Source of the DNA: Nitrogeniibacter sp050293885
GTDB lineage: Bacteria; Pseudomonadota; Gammaproteobacteria; Burkholderiales; Rhodocyclaceae
Assembly: GCA_050293885.1 (NCBI GenBank)
Contig: JBNKNO010000002.1
Span: forward strand, 1-64,000
Direction: 5' to 3'
DNA: 64,000 nucleotides
The notes under the pieces are model-generated. The model made no database searches. It was not told the DNA's origin and saw only the letters and a list, made by a program, of their open reading frames with translations. The stretch's first letter is position 1. Every line of letters starts with the position of its first letter. Positions 17,297-26,419 of this stretch are shown in pieces. The translations under genes were made by a program, and so were the position numbers.

Positions 17297-19664
17297 GTCG
17301 CTTGCCTTTCTTCTTGCCCTGGCGTTGGCCCGCGGCAGCAGCGCCATCGGTCTCGCTCACCAGCCGGAAGTCGATCTTGGTGGTTTCCAGATCGACGCGC
17401 ATGAGCTTGACGGTGATGCGATCGGAGAGCCGGAAGCGCTTGCCGCTGCGCTCGCCGTACAGCTCGTGGCGCGACTCGTCGTACTGGAAATAGTCCTCGC
17501 CCAGCTCCGAGATGTGCAGCAGGCCTTCGACAAACACGTCGTCGAGCGCGATGAACAGGCCGAAGGGAACCACCGAGGAGACGCTGCCGGTGAACACCTC
17601 ACCAATGCGGTCCTGCATGTAGAAACACTTCAGCCAGGCTTCGACGTCGCGGGTGGCATCGTCGGCGCGACGCTCGGTTTGCGAGCAGGCCAGGCCGATG
17701 GCTTCCCAGTCGCCGGGATCGTATTTCTTGCGTTTGAGCACCGCCTTGATGGCGCGGTGGATGAGCAGATCCGGGTAACGTCGGATAGGCGAGGTGAAGT
17801 GCGTGTACGACTCGTAGGCGAGACCGAAGTGGCCAACGTTGTCGGGGCTGTAGATGGCCTGGCGCAGCGAGCGCAGCATGACCGTCTGCAGCAGTTGTTC
17901 GTCGGGCCGCCCTTTCACCTTGCCGAGCAGCTTGGCGTAGTCTGAAGCATGCGGCTCGTTGCCGCCGCCCAGATCGAGGCCGAATTCGCCCAGGAAGCTG
18001 CGCAACTGCTTGAGACGCTCTTCCGACGGCCCCTCGTGCACGCGGTACAGCGCCGGATGCTTGTGCTCGGCGAGGAACTCCGACGCACACACGTTGGCGG
18101 CCAGCATGCACTCCTCGATGATGCGATGGGCGTCGTTGCGCGACTCGGGCACGATGCGATCGATCTTGCCGTTGTCGTTGAAGATCATGCGCGTTTCGGT
18201 GGTTTCGAAGTCGATCGCGCCACGTTTGGCACGCGCCGTGAGCAACACGCGGAACAACTTGTCGAGGTTCTGCAGATCCGGCAGGCGTTCGCCCACCACC
18301 TTGAGCGCCTCGGCATCCTGGTCGAACAGTGCCGCGGCCACCTGGTTGTAGGTGAGCCGCGCATGCGAAAACATCACTGCGGGGTAGAAGCGGTATTGCT
18401 TGATGGCGCCAGTGGCGGCGATGCTCATGTCGCACACCATGCACAGCCGATCCACCTGCGGATTCAGTGAACACAAGCCGTTGGAGAGCTTCTCCGGCAG
18501 CATGGGAATGACGCGGCGCGGGAAATACACCGAGTTACCCCGCTCCTGCGCGTCGGCGTCGAGCGCCGAGCCGGTCTCGACATAGTGCGACACGTCGGCG
18601 ATCGCCACCAGCAGCCGATAGCCGCGCCCCTGACGCTCGCAGAACACCGCATCGTCGAAATCCTTGGCGGTCTCACCGTCGATGGTCACCAGCGGCAGAT
18701 GGCGGATATCCTCGCGACCGGCCATGTCCTTCTTGCGCACGGTGTCCGGCAGCTTGCGCGTCTGCGCCTTGGAATCGGCCGAAAACTCGAACGGCAGATC
18801 GTGTTTGCGCAGCGCAATCTCGACCTCCATGCCGGGATCGGCATATTGCCCGAGCACCTCGGCCACCTTGCCGATCGCCTGCGCGTAGCGCGAGGGTTGT
18901 TCGATCAGCTCGACCACCACCACATCGCCCGACTTGACCTTCTTGCGGCCGCCGGGCGCGAGCAGGATGTCGCGCGCAATGCGCTTGTTCTCGGCACTCA
19001 CGATCAACACGCCGTGCTCTTCGAGCACGCGGCCGACGATGCGCGTGTTGGCACGCTCCAGCACCTCGACGATCTGCCCTTCGGGGCGCCCGCGACGATC
19101 CGTGCCGGTGATGCGCACCATGGCGCGGTCGCCGTGCAAGACTTCGCGCATTTGACGCGGCCCAAGGAAGACATCGCCGCCGCCCTCGTCGGGAATCAGG
19201 AAACCGAAACCATCGGGATGGCCCTCGATGCGGCCGCGAATCAGCGCCACCTTTTCGGGAATGATGTAGGCGTCACGCCGGTTGCGTACCAGATCGCCAT
19301 CACGCTCCATGGCACGCAGGCGACGCTCGAAGAACGGCTCTTCCGCTTCGAGAATATCCAGCGCACTGGCCAGTTGTTCCATGGTCATCGGCCGGCCCTG
19401 CTCGGCCAGCATCTGCACCACGTATTCGCGGCTCGGCAAGGGGTGATCGTAGCGCTCCGTTTCGCGTGCGTAGAACGGATCGGCGCGGCGAACGGCGCTG
19501 ACCTTGCGCTTGCTGGCGGCCTTTTCGGTGGGCGCAGGTTTGGTGGCCGCTACGGCGCCCGTGGGGCGTGGCGCCAACAACGCCGCGACGGGTTTGCGGG
19601 TCGAGCGACTGCTCGACTTGTTTTCAGTGTTTTTCTTCGTATTCTTGTTGTTCGTTGAGTTCAT
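17289..19664 (-). CDS. rnr: Ribonuclease R
   Basis: Processive 3'-5' exoribonuclease that degrades structured RNA. 791 residues from the ATG at 19664; a TTG two codons upstream is less likely. A lysine/serine-rich N-terminal extension (1-60) precedes a helix-turn-helix, cold-shock domains, the RNB catalytic domain with the conserved acidic motif DGETAKDFDDAVF, a C-terminal S1 domain (GEVFTGSVSSVVPFGLFIAL), and a basic tail ending GKKKGKRRG. Only 39 bp separate its start from the divergent tRNA-Leu gene. Confidence 0.97.
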   Translation of the reverse strand: MNSTNNKNTKKNTENKSSSRSTRKPVAALLAPRPTGAVAATKPAPTEKAASKRKVSAVRRADPFYARETERYDHPLPSREYVVQMLAEQGRPMTMEQLASALDILEAEEPFFERRLRAMERDGDLVRNRRDAYIIPEKVALIRGRIEGHPDGFGFLIPDEGGGDVFLGPRQMREVLHGDRAMVRITGTDRRGRPEGQIVEVLERANTRIVGRVLEEHGVLIVSAENKRIARDILLAPGGRKKVKSGDVVVVELIEQPSRYAQAIGKVAEVLGQYADPGMEVEIALRKHDLPFEFSADSKAQTRKLPDTVRKKDMAGREDIRHLPLVTIDGETAKDFDDAVFCERQGRGYRLLVAIADVSHYVETGSALDADAQERGNSVYFPRRVIPMLPEKLSNGLCSLNPQVDRLCMVCDMSIAATGAIKQYRFYPAVMFSHARLTYNQVAAALFDQDAEALKVVGERLPDLQNLDKLFRVLLTARAKRGAIDFETTETRMIFNDNGKIDRIVPESRNDAHRIIEECMLAANVCASEFLAEHKHPALYRVHEGPSEERLKQLRSFLGEFGLDLGGGNEPHASDYAKLLGKVKGRPDEQLLQTVMLRSLRQAIYSPDNVGHFGLAYESYTHFTSPIRRYPDLLIHRAIKAVLKRKKYDPGDWEAIGLACSQTERRADDATRDVEAWLKCFYMQDRIGEVFTGSVSSVVPFGLFIALDDVFVEGLLHISELGEDYFQYDESRHELYGERSGKRFRLSDRITVKLMRVDLETTKIDFRLVSETDGAAAAGQRQGKKKGKRRG

Positions 19665-19691
19665 TGACAATCTTCTATGAGTCGATATAAT
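19664..19691 (+). promoter_or_regulatory. Sigma-70 promoter of first tRNA-Leu
   Basis: Consensus -35 TTGACA (19664-19669) and -10 TATAAT (19686-19691) with a 16-bp spacer, 12 bp before the tRNA. The -35 touches the start codon of rnr on the other strand. Confidence 0.88.
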
Positions 19692-19703
19692 TCGCGCCTT
19701 CCT

Positions 19704-19790
19704 GCCCAGATGGCGGAATTGGTAGACGCGCTAGCTTCAGGTGCTAGTGTCCGTAAGGACGTGGAGGTTCGAGTCCTCTTCTGGGCACCA
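19704..19790 (+). tRNA. tRNA-Leu (anticodon CAG), copy 1
   Basis: 87 nt with an encoded CCA end. The acceptor stem GCCCAGA pairs with TCTGGGC; the anticodon arm CTAGC-TTCAGGT-GCTAG gives CAG, reading CUG; a long variable arm (TGTCCGTAAGGACG) marks a class II tRNA. Identical to the second copy 192 bp downstream. Confidence 0.97.
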
Positions 19791-19799
19791 AATTCCGGA

Positions 19800-19836
19800 G
19801 AAGGCCGGTCAGTTCGCTGACCGGCCTTTTCTTTTG
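19800..19836 (+). terminator. Terminator after tRNA-Leu copy 1
   Basis: AAGGCCGGTCAG-TTCG-CTGACCGGCC hairpin with a stable UUCG-type loop, followed by TTTTCTTTT. Confidence 0.93.
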
Positions 19837-19856
19837 TGGTGCACCGCCATGTTTCG

Positions 19857-19885
19857 TTTGCAGTTTCAGTATTTGCCGCTATAAT
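19857..19885 (+). promoter_or_regulatory. Sigma-70 promoter of second tRNA-Leu
   Basis: -35 TTTGCA (19857-19862) and -10 TATAAT (19880-19885) with a 17-bp spacer, 10 bp before the tRNA. Confidence 0.75.
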
Positions 19886-19895
19886 TCGCCCTCTT

Positions 19896-19982
19896 GCCCA
19901 GATGGCGGAATTGGTAGACGCGCTAGCTTCAGGTGCTAGTGTCCGTAAGGACGTGGAGGTTCGAGTCCTCTTCTGGGCACCA
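19896..19982 (+). tRNA. tRNA-Leu (anticodon CAG), copy 2
   Basis: 87 nt, base-for-base the same as copy 1, including the CCA end. It has its own promoter and terminator, so the two are separate transcription units, a dosage increase for the CUG codon common in GC-rich genomes. Confidence 0.97.
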
Positions 19983-19989
19983 GTTTTAA

Positions 19990-20016
19990 AGAGCCGACCG
20001 AAAGGTCGGCTCTTTT
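19990..20016 (+). terminator. Terminator after tRNA-Leu copy 2
   Basis: GAGCCGACC-GAAA-GGTCGGCTC hairpin followed by TTTT; the A-run on the left makes it usable from the minus strand too. Confidence 0.9.
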
Positions 20017-20037
20017 GCGTTGACCTGCGTAAAACCT

Positions 20038-20066
20038 GCGCCCCAACCGGCATCGGTGGGGCGCAA
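20038..20066 (-). terminator. Probable terminator after purA
   Basis: On the minus strand TTGCGCCCCA...TGGGGCGCAG forms an 8-bp GC-rich hairpin directly after the purA stop, followed by GGTTTTAC. The T-run is short. Confidence 0.55.
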
Positions 20067-20070
20067 CAAG

Positions 20071-21381
20071 TTACTTGAACGGATGGCGGCGGACGATGGT
20101 TTCGTCGCGATCCGGCCCGGTCGAAATCATGTCCACCGGCACGGCACAGACTTCCTCGATCCGCTTCAGGTAGACCCGGGCGGCTTCGGGCAGCGCTTCG
20201 TAGGTTTTCACGCCCACGGTGCTCTCCTGCCAGCCGGGCAGTGATTCATACACCGGCACGCAACGCTCGGTCTCTTCGGCACCCACCGGCAGGATGTCGC
20301 ACAGTTTGCCATCGAGTTGATAACCGGTGCACAGCTTCACTTCCTCGACACCATCGAGCACATCGAGCTTGGTCACGCACAGACCGGAAACCCCGTTGAT
20401 CTGGATCGAGCGCTTGAGCGCGGCGGCATCGAACCAGCCACAGCGGCGCGCGCGCCCCGTGGTGGAACCGAATTCGTTGCCCTTGGTGGCCAGATGCTTT
20501 CCGATCGGGTCGAGCTTGCTTTCGGCGTCGTACAGCTCGGTCGGGAACGGCCCGGAGCCGACACGCGTGGTGTAGGCCTTGGTGATGCCCAGCACGTAGT
20601 GCAGCATGTTGGGGCCGACGCCAGCGCCCGGCGCGGCCGCACCGGCAGTGCAGTTACTGGAGGTGACGAACGGGTAGGTGCCGTGATCGATATCGAGCAA
20701 GGTGCCCTGCGCGCCCTCGAACAGCAGATTGGCGCCGTCACGGTTGGCTTCGTAGAGCGCGCGCGGCACATCGGCCACCAGTTGCTCGATGCGCGGCGCC
20801 ATGGCGAGCGCGTCGTCCAGCGTTTTCTGAAAATCGACCGCTTCGGCCTGGTAGTACTGGGTGAGCATGAAGTTGTGGTAATCCAGCAACTCGGCCAACT
20901 GCTCGGCAAAGCGCTTGGGGCGCATCAGATCCTGCACCCGCAAGGCACGGCGGGCCACCTTGTCTTCATAGGCCGGGCCGATGCCGCGGCCGGTAGTACC
21001 GATCTTCTTGGTGCCCCGGGCGGCTTCGCGCGCGACGTCGAGCGCGATGTGGTACGGCAGAATCAGCGGACAGGCCTCTGATATCCGCAGACGATCGCTC
21101 ACCGCGACACCGGCCGCCTCGAGCTTGTCGATTTCCGACAGCAGGGCTTCCGGTGAAATGACCACGCCGTTGCCGATGTAACAGGCGACGCCTTCGCGCA
21201 GAATACCCGACGGAATCAGATGCAATACGGTCTTCTGGTCGCCGATGACCAGCGTGTGGCCTGCATTGTGACCGCCCTGAAAGCGCACCACGCCCTGTGC
21301 ATGATCGGTCAGCCAATCGACGATCTTGCCCTTGCCCTCATCGCCCCACTGGGTACCGATGACGATTACGTTCTTTGCCAT
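20071..21381 (-). CDS. purA: Adenylosuccinate synthetase
   Basis: Joins IMP and aspartate using GTP in the first committed step to AMP. 436 residues from the ATG at 21381 (MAKNVIVIGTQWGDEGKGK); the longer frame upstream runs into hisZ. The P-loop GDEGKGK is at 13-19. IMP-binding GHNAGHT and base-recognition KLDVLD segments are present. Only 7 bp separate it from hisZ, so it is co-transcribed with the hfl genes. Confidence 0.98.
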   Translation of the reverse strand: MAKNVIVIGTQWGDEGKGKIVDWLTDHAQGVVRFQGGHNAGHTLVIGDQKTVLHLIPSGILREGVACYIGNGVVISPEALLSEIDKLEAAGVAVSDRLRISEACPLILPYHIALDVAREAARGTKKIGTTGRGIGPAYEDKVARRALRVQDLMRPKRFAEQLAELLDYHNFMLTQYYQAEAVDFQKTLDDALAMAPRIEQLVADVPRALYEANRDGANLLFEGAQGTLLDIDHGTYPFVTSSNCTAGAAAPGAGVGPNMLHYVLGITKAYTTRVGSGPFPTELYDAESKLDPIGKHLATKGNEFGSTTGRARRCGWFDAAALKRSIQINGVSGLCVTKLDVLDGVEEVKLCTGYQLDGKLCDILPVGAEETERCVPVYESLPGWQESTVGVKTYEALPEAARVYLKRIEEVCAVPVDMISTGPDRDETIVRRHPFK

Positions 21382-21388
21382 TTGCTGC

Positions 21389-22543
21389 TTAATCTCCCTC
21401 GAGCGGCACGACCATCCACTGGTCGCCCTGCCATACAAGCTGACGGTCGCATCCCGCCTCGCGCCACGTGCCGTCATGGCCCGGCAGCGCCTCAATTACG
21501 ATTTCACCTTTCGCCCGCAAAGCGGCCACCGTCTCGGCGAGCCCCTCGGCGCCTTGCGCCGGCGCCAGCACGCCGCCGGGCAGTGTCGCCTCGGGCAGGC
21601 CGCGCGCCAGTTCACGCAAGTCCAGACTGAATCCGGTCGCCGGACGACCTCGGCCAAAGGCCTGTCCAACGGCGTCGTAGCGACCGCCCAGCGCCAATGC
21701 GCCGGCCGAGTTGCCACCATAGGCCGAAAACACGACACCACTGTGATAATGGTAGCCGCGCAGGTCTGCCAGATCGATGCTGATCGGCAAGCCAGGCAGC
21801 GCTTCAGCCACCGCCTGCAACGCATCCAGCGCCGCAACGACCTCCGGCCAGTCGGGCAATTGCGCGCGCGCTTGCACCAACACGTCGACACCGCCGTACA
21901 GCCGCGGCAAGGCCAGCAACGCGCTGCGTACCGGCTCATCGAAACCGGCCAGCCTTTCGCTCAGGCTCGGAATATCCTTGGCCTGGAGCAAGCCGAAGAT
22001 GTCGCGCACGGCGTCATCGTCCAGCCCGGCCCGCTTCACCACCGCGCGGAACAGGCCGACATGGCTCAGATCGATACGCGAGGTCGGCACGCAGGCAATG
22101 CGCAGCACGTCATTGAGCAGGCGGATGACCTCGATGTCGGCCTCGATACCGGCATGACCGTAGATTTCCGCCCCCAGTTGCAGCGGTTCTCGCGATGCCG
22201 TGAGCGAGGCCGGCATGGTGTGCGCCACGGCCCCGCAGTAGCACAGCCGGGTGACGCCCTGACGATTGAGCAGATGGGCGTCGATGCGCGCCACCTGCGG
22301 CGTCATGTCGGCACGCACCCCCAAGGTCCGGCCCGAGAGCTGATCGACCGACTTGAAGGTTCGCAAGCCGAGATCCTGCCCGGCACCGGTCAGCAGTGAA
22401 TCGAGGTATTCGACGAGCGGAGGCACCACCAGTTGGTAACCATGGGCCCGAAACGCGTCCAGCAATTGCCGGCGCAAATGTTCGAGCTTGTCCGCCTCGG
22501 GCGGCAGCACATCCTGAAAGTATTCGGGAAGAACCCAGCGCAT
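21389..22543 (-). CDS. hisZ: ATP phosphoribosyltransferase regulatory subunit
   Basis: HisRS-like paralogue that pairs with short HisG to start histidine synthesis; no tRNA aminoacylation. 384 residues. Class II core motif GVRADMTPQVARID is visible, and the segment GYHYHSGVVFSAYG matches HisZ. Its position between hfl genes and purA is standard in Betaproteobacteria. hisG is not in the window. Confidence 0.95.
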   Translation of the reverse strand: MRWVLPEYFQDVLPPEADKLEHLRRQLLDAFRAHGYQLVVPPLVEYLDSLLTGAGQDLGLRTFKSVDQLSGRTLGVRADMTPQVARIDAHLLNRQGVTRLCYCGAVAHTMPASLTASREPLQLGAEIYGHAGIEADIEVIRLLNDVLRIACVPTSRIDLSHVGLFRAVVKRAGLDDDAVRDIFGLLQAKDIPSLSERLAGFDEPVRSALLALPRLYGGVDVLVQARAQLPDWPEVVAALDALQAVAEALPGLPISIDLADLRGYHYHSGVVFSAYGGNSAGALALGGRYDAVGQAFGRGRPATGFSLDLRELARGLPEATLPGGVLAPAQGAEGLAETVAALRAKGEIVIEALPGHDGTWREAGCDRQLVWQGDQWMVVPLEGD

Positions 22544-22551
22544 GTAACTAT

Positions 22552-22740
22552 CTATTCACTAAAGAGAAAAAGCAGAATGAGACCGAGCAGCATCGAACTC
22601 AAACCGATAAATCGAATCTGGCCGTCCGCCAGACGCACGAGTCGAGCAAAGGTCTCCCGCCAGGCCGCCGGCGCAATAAACGGCAAAATGCCCTCAATGA
22701 TGAGCATGAGGGCAAATGCCATGAGTAACGACGACTTCAT
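22552..22740 (-). CDS. DUF2065 (YjeT-like) small membrane protein
   Basis: 62 residues with two hydrophobic helices separated by a short charged loop (ARLVRLADGQIR). It matches the DUF2065/YjeT family found beside hflC and purA; function unknown. It overlaps hflC by 4 bp (ATGA), implying translational coupling. Confidence 0.85.
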   Translation of the reverse strand: MKSSLLMAFALMLIIEGILPFIAPAAWRETFARLVRLADGQIRFIGLSSMLLGLILLFLFSE

Positions 22741-23627
22741 TCAGCGTTTGGCTTTCCGCGGACGGCACCTTGGCGAAGATACTTGAAGAAGTCGCCGTCC
22801 GGCTCGACGACAAGCACGTCGCCCTTGTCGGCAAAGGTCTCCCGATACGCCTGCAAACTGCGGTAGAAGCTGTAGAACTCCGAATCCTTGCCAAATGCTT
22901 CGGCATAGACCGCCGCCGCCTTGGCATCGCCCTCACCTTTCACGCGCTGGGCTTCGCGATACGCTTCGGCGATGATGATCTCACGCTGGCGATCGGCATC
23001 CGCGCGAATCTTCTCCGCCTCGGCCGCACCTTCGGAGCGCAACTCGTTGGCGACGCGCTTGCGCTCGGCTTCCATGCGTCGATAGACCGACTCGGATACC
23101 TCGGTCGGCAAATCCACACGCTTGAGGCGCACATCGACGATTTCGATGCCAATCTTGCGCGCATCGGTATCGGCCTTGACGCGCATGCGATCCATGATCT
23201 CGTCGCGCTGCCCGGACACCACTTCATGCACCGTCCGCTTGCCGAACTCTTCGCGCAAACCGGCATTGACGGTCTGATCGATACGTGTGCGAGCGCGATC
23301 CTCACTGCCCCCGACCGAGACGAAGTACAGCTTGGGGTCGTTGATGCGCCATTTCACGAACAGATCGACCAGCACGTTCTTTTTCTCGGAGGTGATGAAG
23401 CGCTCCGGCTCGGGGGTGTCGAGCGTAAGAATGCGACGGTCGAAATAGGTGACGTTCTGAATCAACGGCACCTTGAAGTTCAGCCCCGGATCCTTGATGA
23501 CCCGTTTGATCTCGCCGAACTGGCGCACGATGGCAAATTGACGTTTGTCGACGGTGAACATCGACATCGACAGCAGCGCCAAGACAAAAAGCAGGACGCC
23601 AACGAAAACTGGAGTGCGATCACGCAT
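22737..23627 (-). CDS. hflC: HflC, modulator of FtsH protease
   Basis: SPFH/prohibitin-domain protein, 296 residues. One N-terminal membrane helix (VFVGVLLFVLALLSMSMF) and a large periplasmic part with the SPFH domain and an alanine/glutamate-rich coiled coil. With HflK it forms a cage around FtsH. The start overlaps the hflK stop by 1 bp (TGATG). Confidence 0.97.
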   Translation of the reverse strand: MRDRTPVFVGVLLFVLALLSMSMFTVDKRQFAIVRQFGEIKRVIKDPGLNFKVPLIQNVTYFDRRILTLDTPEPERFITSEKKNVLVDLFVKWRINDPKLYFVSVGGSEDRARTRIDQTVNAGLREEFGKRTVHEVVSGQRDEIMDRMRVKADTDARKIGIEIVDVRLKRVDLPTEVSESVYRRMEAERKRVANELRSEGAAEAEKIRADADRQREIIIAEAYREAQRVKGEGDAKAAAVYAEAFGKDSEFYSFYRSLQAYRETFADKGDVLVVEPDGDFFKYLRQGAVRGKPNAE

Positions 23628-24877
23628 CAGCGGCCTCCCTTGTCACGGGAACTACGCAGAAAGTCCCGACTACGATAGTCATCCACACTCGTGCTACGCG
23701 GCGCCGGTGTCTCCATGGTGCTGCTCGACGAACTGCCACTGGGCGCCGTACGCTTGACGACATCCGCCGCACCCACGCCAGCGGCCTGCATGAGCTTGTC
23801 GAGCGGCATGAACATCAGGTTGCCACTGTTGCGTGTATCGATCATGACCTTGGTGGTATTGGTATAGACGTCCTGCATGGCATCCAGATACATGCGCTCG
23901 CGCGTGACCTTGGGCGCCTTGCGATACTCGGTCAGCACCTGCGTGAAGCGGCTGGTTTCACCCTCGGCGTTCGCCAGCACGCGTGCAGCGTAGCCATCGG
24001 CCTCCTCGGCCAGGCGAGACGCGGTGCCTCGCGCCTTCGGTATCACTTCGTTGGCGTAGGCCTGACCTTCGTTCTTCTGGCGCGCCTTGTCCTGCCCGGC
24101 TTTCACCGCATCATCGAACGCCGCCTGCACCTGTTCGGGCGGTTGGGCATTTCGCATGGTCAGCTGGCTGATCTGGATGCCGGTCTCGTAACGGTCAAGA
24201 ATGGTCTGCATGAGCTGTTTGGCGCGCTCCGCAACTTCCTCCCGGTTTTCGTACAGCACGAAGTTCATGCGGCTGCGGCCGACAATTTCTCGCATCGCCG
24301 TCTCGGCGGCCTGCTTCACGGCATCGTCGGGCGAGCGATTGTTGAACAGATACTTCTCGGGACTGCTGAGCACCCATTGCGCGGCAAACTGGATGTCGAC
24401 AATGTTTTCGTCGTCGGTGAGCATGAGCGACTCGCGCAGCACCTTGTTGCGGTCGGCATTGCGATAGCCAACTTCGACCGTCCGCACCCCCGCCACATCG
24501 ACCAGTTCGTGACTTTCGATCGGGAACGGGAAGCGCCACTGCAGGCCAGGATCGGTCGTTTCGGCGTATTCGCCGAAACGCAGCACCACGCCACGCTGGT
24601 TGGCGTCGACGATGTAGAAGCCGCTCGCGGCCCAGACACCGAGCGCAAGCACAATCAACACACCGATGCCGCCCGAGAACTGCTTGGGACTCAGATGCGG
24701 CATGCCTGAGCCGCCCTGGCCACCATCGCCGCCGCCCCCTTGCCGGCCAAACAGCCCGCCAAGGCGACGATTGACATCGCGCCACAAGTCATCAAGATCG
24801 GGGGGGCCATCTTTCTGGCCATCCTGATCGTGGTTGTTCCCCTGGTTGTTACCCCAGCGAGGATCATTTAGCGACAT
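23627..24877 (-). CDS. hflK: HflK, modulator of FtsH protease
   Basis: SPFH protein, 416 residues. A glycine/glutamine/asparagine-rich cytoplasmic N-terminus (NNQGNNHDQDGQKDG, then GGGDGGQGGSG), a helix at about 70-90, then SPFH and coiled-coil regions with QLTMRNAQPPEQVQAAFDDA. Located 11 bp after hflX. Confidence 0.97.
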   Translation of the reverse strand: MSLNDPRWGNNQGNNHDQDGQKDGPPDLDDLWRDVNRRLGGLFGRQGGGGDGGQGGSGMPHLSPKQFSGGIGVLIVLALGVWAASGFYIVDANQRGVVLRFGEYAETTDPGLQWRFPFPIESHELVDVAGVRTVEVGYRNADRNKVLRESLMLTDDENIVDIQFAAQWVLSSPEKYLFNNRSPDDAVKQAAETAMREIVGRSRMNFVLYENREEVAERAKQLMQTILDRYETGIQISQLTMRNAQPPEQVQAAFDDAVKAGQDKARQKNEGQAYANEVIPKARGTASRLAEEADGYAARVLANAEGETSRFTQVLTEYRKAPKVTRERMYLDAMQDVYTNTTKVMIDTRNSGNLMFMPLDKLMQAAGVGAADVVKRTAPSGSSSSSTMETPAPRSTSVDDYRSRDFLRSSRDKGGR

Positions 24878-24888
24878 GAATCTTTCCG

Positions 24889-26043
24889 TCAGGAATGAAG
24901 TGGATCGTAATGGGAGGGAGTGGGCGGTGTCTTTTCACCACGCAACCCGTCATGAAATGTCTGAGCGGCTTCGGCCAGCGCCACGCGTAATAAATCGAGC
25001 CCTTCGCCGGTTCTTGCACTCACAAAAACGCGGCTGATTTTATCACAGGCATCCCGATCGACCTGTGCCGGCAAGCGAGTCTTGTCGATCTTGTTCCAGA
25101 CCAGTATCTGCGGCACGTCGCCCGCACCAATTTCGGTCAATACCTCATTGACGGCGTCGATCTGCGCGTCCCGGTCTTCACTACTCGAATCGACCACGTG
25201 CAGCAATAGATCGGCGGCCACGGTCTCCTCGAGCGTTGCGTGAAAAGCCGCAACCAACGAGTGCGGCAACTCACGAATGAATCCGACCGTATCGGAGAGC
25301 ACAATGTTCCCCACCTCGCCCAGATACAGTCGTCTGGAGGTCGTATCGAGCGTGGCGAACAACTGGTTGGCGGCGTAGGCATCCGCCTTGGTCATCGCAT
25401 TGAAAAGCGTCGATTTGCCCGCGTTCGTGTAGCCGACGATGGAGACGGAAAGGACGTCGCGACGCTCACGCGCACGACGCCGCACCTTGCGCTGACTCTC
25501 GAGTTTGGCGAGTTTGGCCTTGAGCGACTTGACTCGCACGCCGAGCAATCGACGGTCGGTTTCAAGCTGGGTTTCACCCGGTCCGCGCAAGCCAACCCCC
25601 CCTTTCTGTCGCTCGAGGTGAGTCCAGCCGCGGACAAGCCGCGTCGCCAGATGCTCGAGCTGGGCAAGCTCGACCTGCAACTTGCCCTCGTGACTCTTGG
25701 CGCGCAGCGCAAAAATGTCGAGGATCAGGGAGGTGCGGTCGATGACTCGGCAGTTCAGGAGGCGTTCGAGGTTTCGCTGCTGCCCGGGGGCGAGATCGTG
25801 ATTGAAAATAACCAGATCGGCGTCGTTGTGGCGCAATATGTCGGCCACTTCCATGGCCTTGCCCTTGCCGATGAACAACGCCGGATCGGGCGCACGCCGT
25901 TTGCCATGCACCACGGCTTCCACGTTCGCGCCCGCACTTTCCACCAACAAAATGAGTTCGCTCAGGCGCTCGTCAATCGCATCCTGGCCAAAATCGACCT
26001 GAACAAGAACCGCACGCTCGCCGGCGTCCGGGCGGTCAAACAC
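24889..26043 (-). CDS. hflX: Ribosome-associated GTPase HflX
   Basis: Splits stalled or hibernating 70S ribosomes. 384 residues: N-terminal domain with GKGKAMEVADIL, the linker signature GLRGPGETQLETDRR, then the G domain with P-loop GYTNAGKST, switch DTVGF and NKID. The C-terminal extension is short. It follows hfq by 41 bp. Confidence 0.97.
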   Translation of the reverse strand: MFDRPDAGERAVLVQVDFGQDAIDERLSELILLVESAGANVEAVVHGKRRAPDPALFIGKGKAMEVADILRHNDADLVIFNHDLAPGQQRNLERLLNCRVIDRTSLILDIFALRAKSHEGKLQVELAQLEHLATRLVRGWTHLERQKGGVGLRGPGETQLETDRRLLGVRVKSLKAKLAKLESQRKVRRRARERRDVLSVSIVGYTNAGKSTLFNAMTKADAYAANQLFATLDTTSRRLYLGEVGNIVLSDTVGFIRELPHSLVAAFHATLEETVAADLLLHVVDSSSEDRDAQIDAVNEVLTEIGAGDVPQILVWNKIDKTRLPAQVDRDACDKISRVFVSARTGEGLDLLRVALAEAAQTFHDGLRGEKTPPTPSHYDPLHS

Positions 26044-26084
26044 GCGGCATGTCTCCCGTCATCCGCGTCGTTCGCAACATCCGG

Positions 26085-26330
26085 TCAGGCGCCGTTTTCA
26101 CTCGGCTCCTGCTGCTGGAAATTGACCGGACGGGCCGGCACGACGGTCGAGATGGCGTGTTTGTACACCATTTGCGTCACGGTATTCTTCAGCAGCACCA
26201 CGTACTGGTCGAAGGATTCGATCTGCCCCTGAAGCTTGATGCCATTGACCAGGTAAATGGACACCGGCACGTGTTCACGCCGCAGTGCATTCAGGAAGGG
26301 GTCTTGCAGCAGTTGGCCTTTGTTACTCAT
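26085..26330 (-). CDS. hfq: RNA chaperone Hfq
   Basis: 81-residue Sm-like protein forming hexamers that pair small RNAs with mRNAs. Sm1 and Sm2 motifs are intact, with Q9, D41 and the YKH motif at 56-58 marking the proximal RNA-binding face. The C-terminal tail is short (about 15 residues), as is common in Betaproteobacteria. First gene of the hfq-hflX-hflK-hflC-DUF2065-hisZ-purA unit; 89 bp separate it from der. Confidence 0.98.
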   Translation of the reverse strand: MSNKGQLLQDPFLNALRREHVPVSIYLVNGIKLQGQIESFDQYVVLLKNTVTQMVYKHAISTVVPARPVNFQQQEPSENGA

Positions 26331-26419
26331 GATTAGCCTCTAATCGTTATGTTTTCGTAATTTATCGGATTTCGCACTGCAACACCAATGGATGCGGCAA
26401 TCGATTTCTCGGCGCGGTT

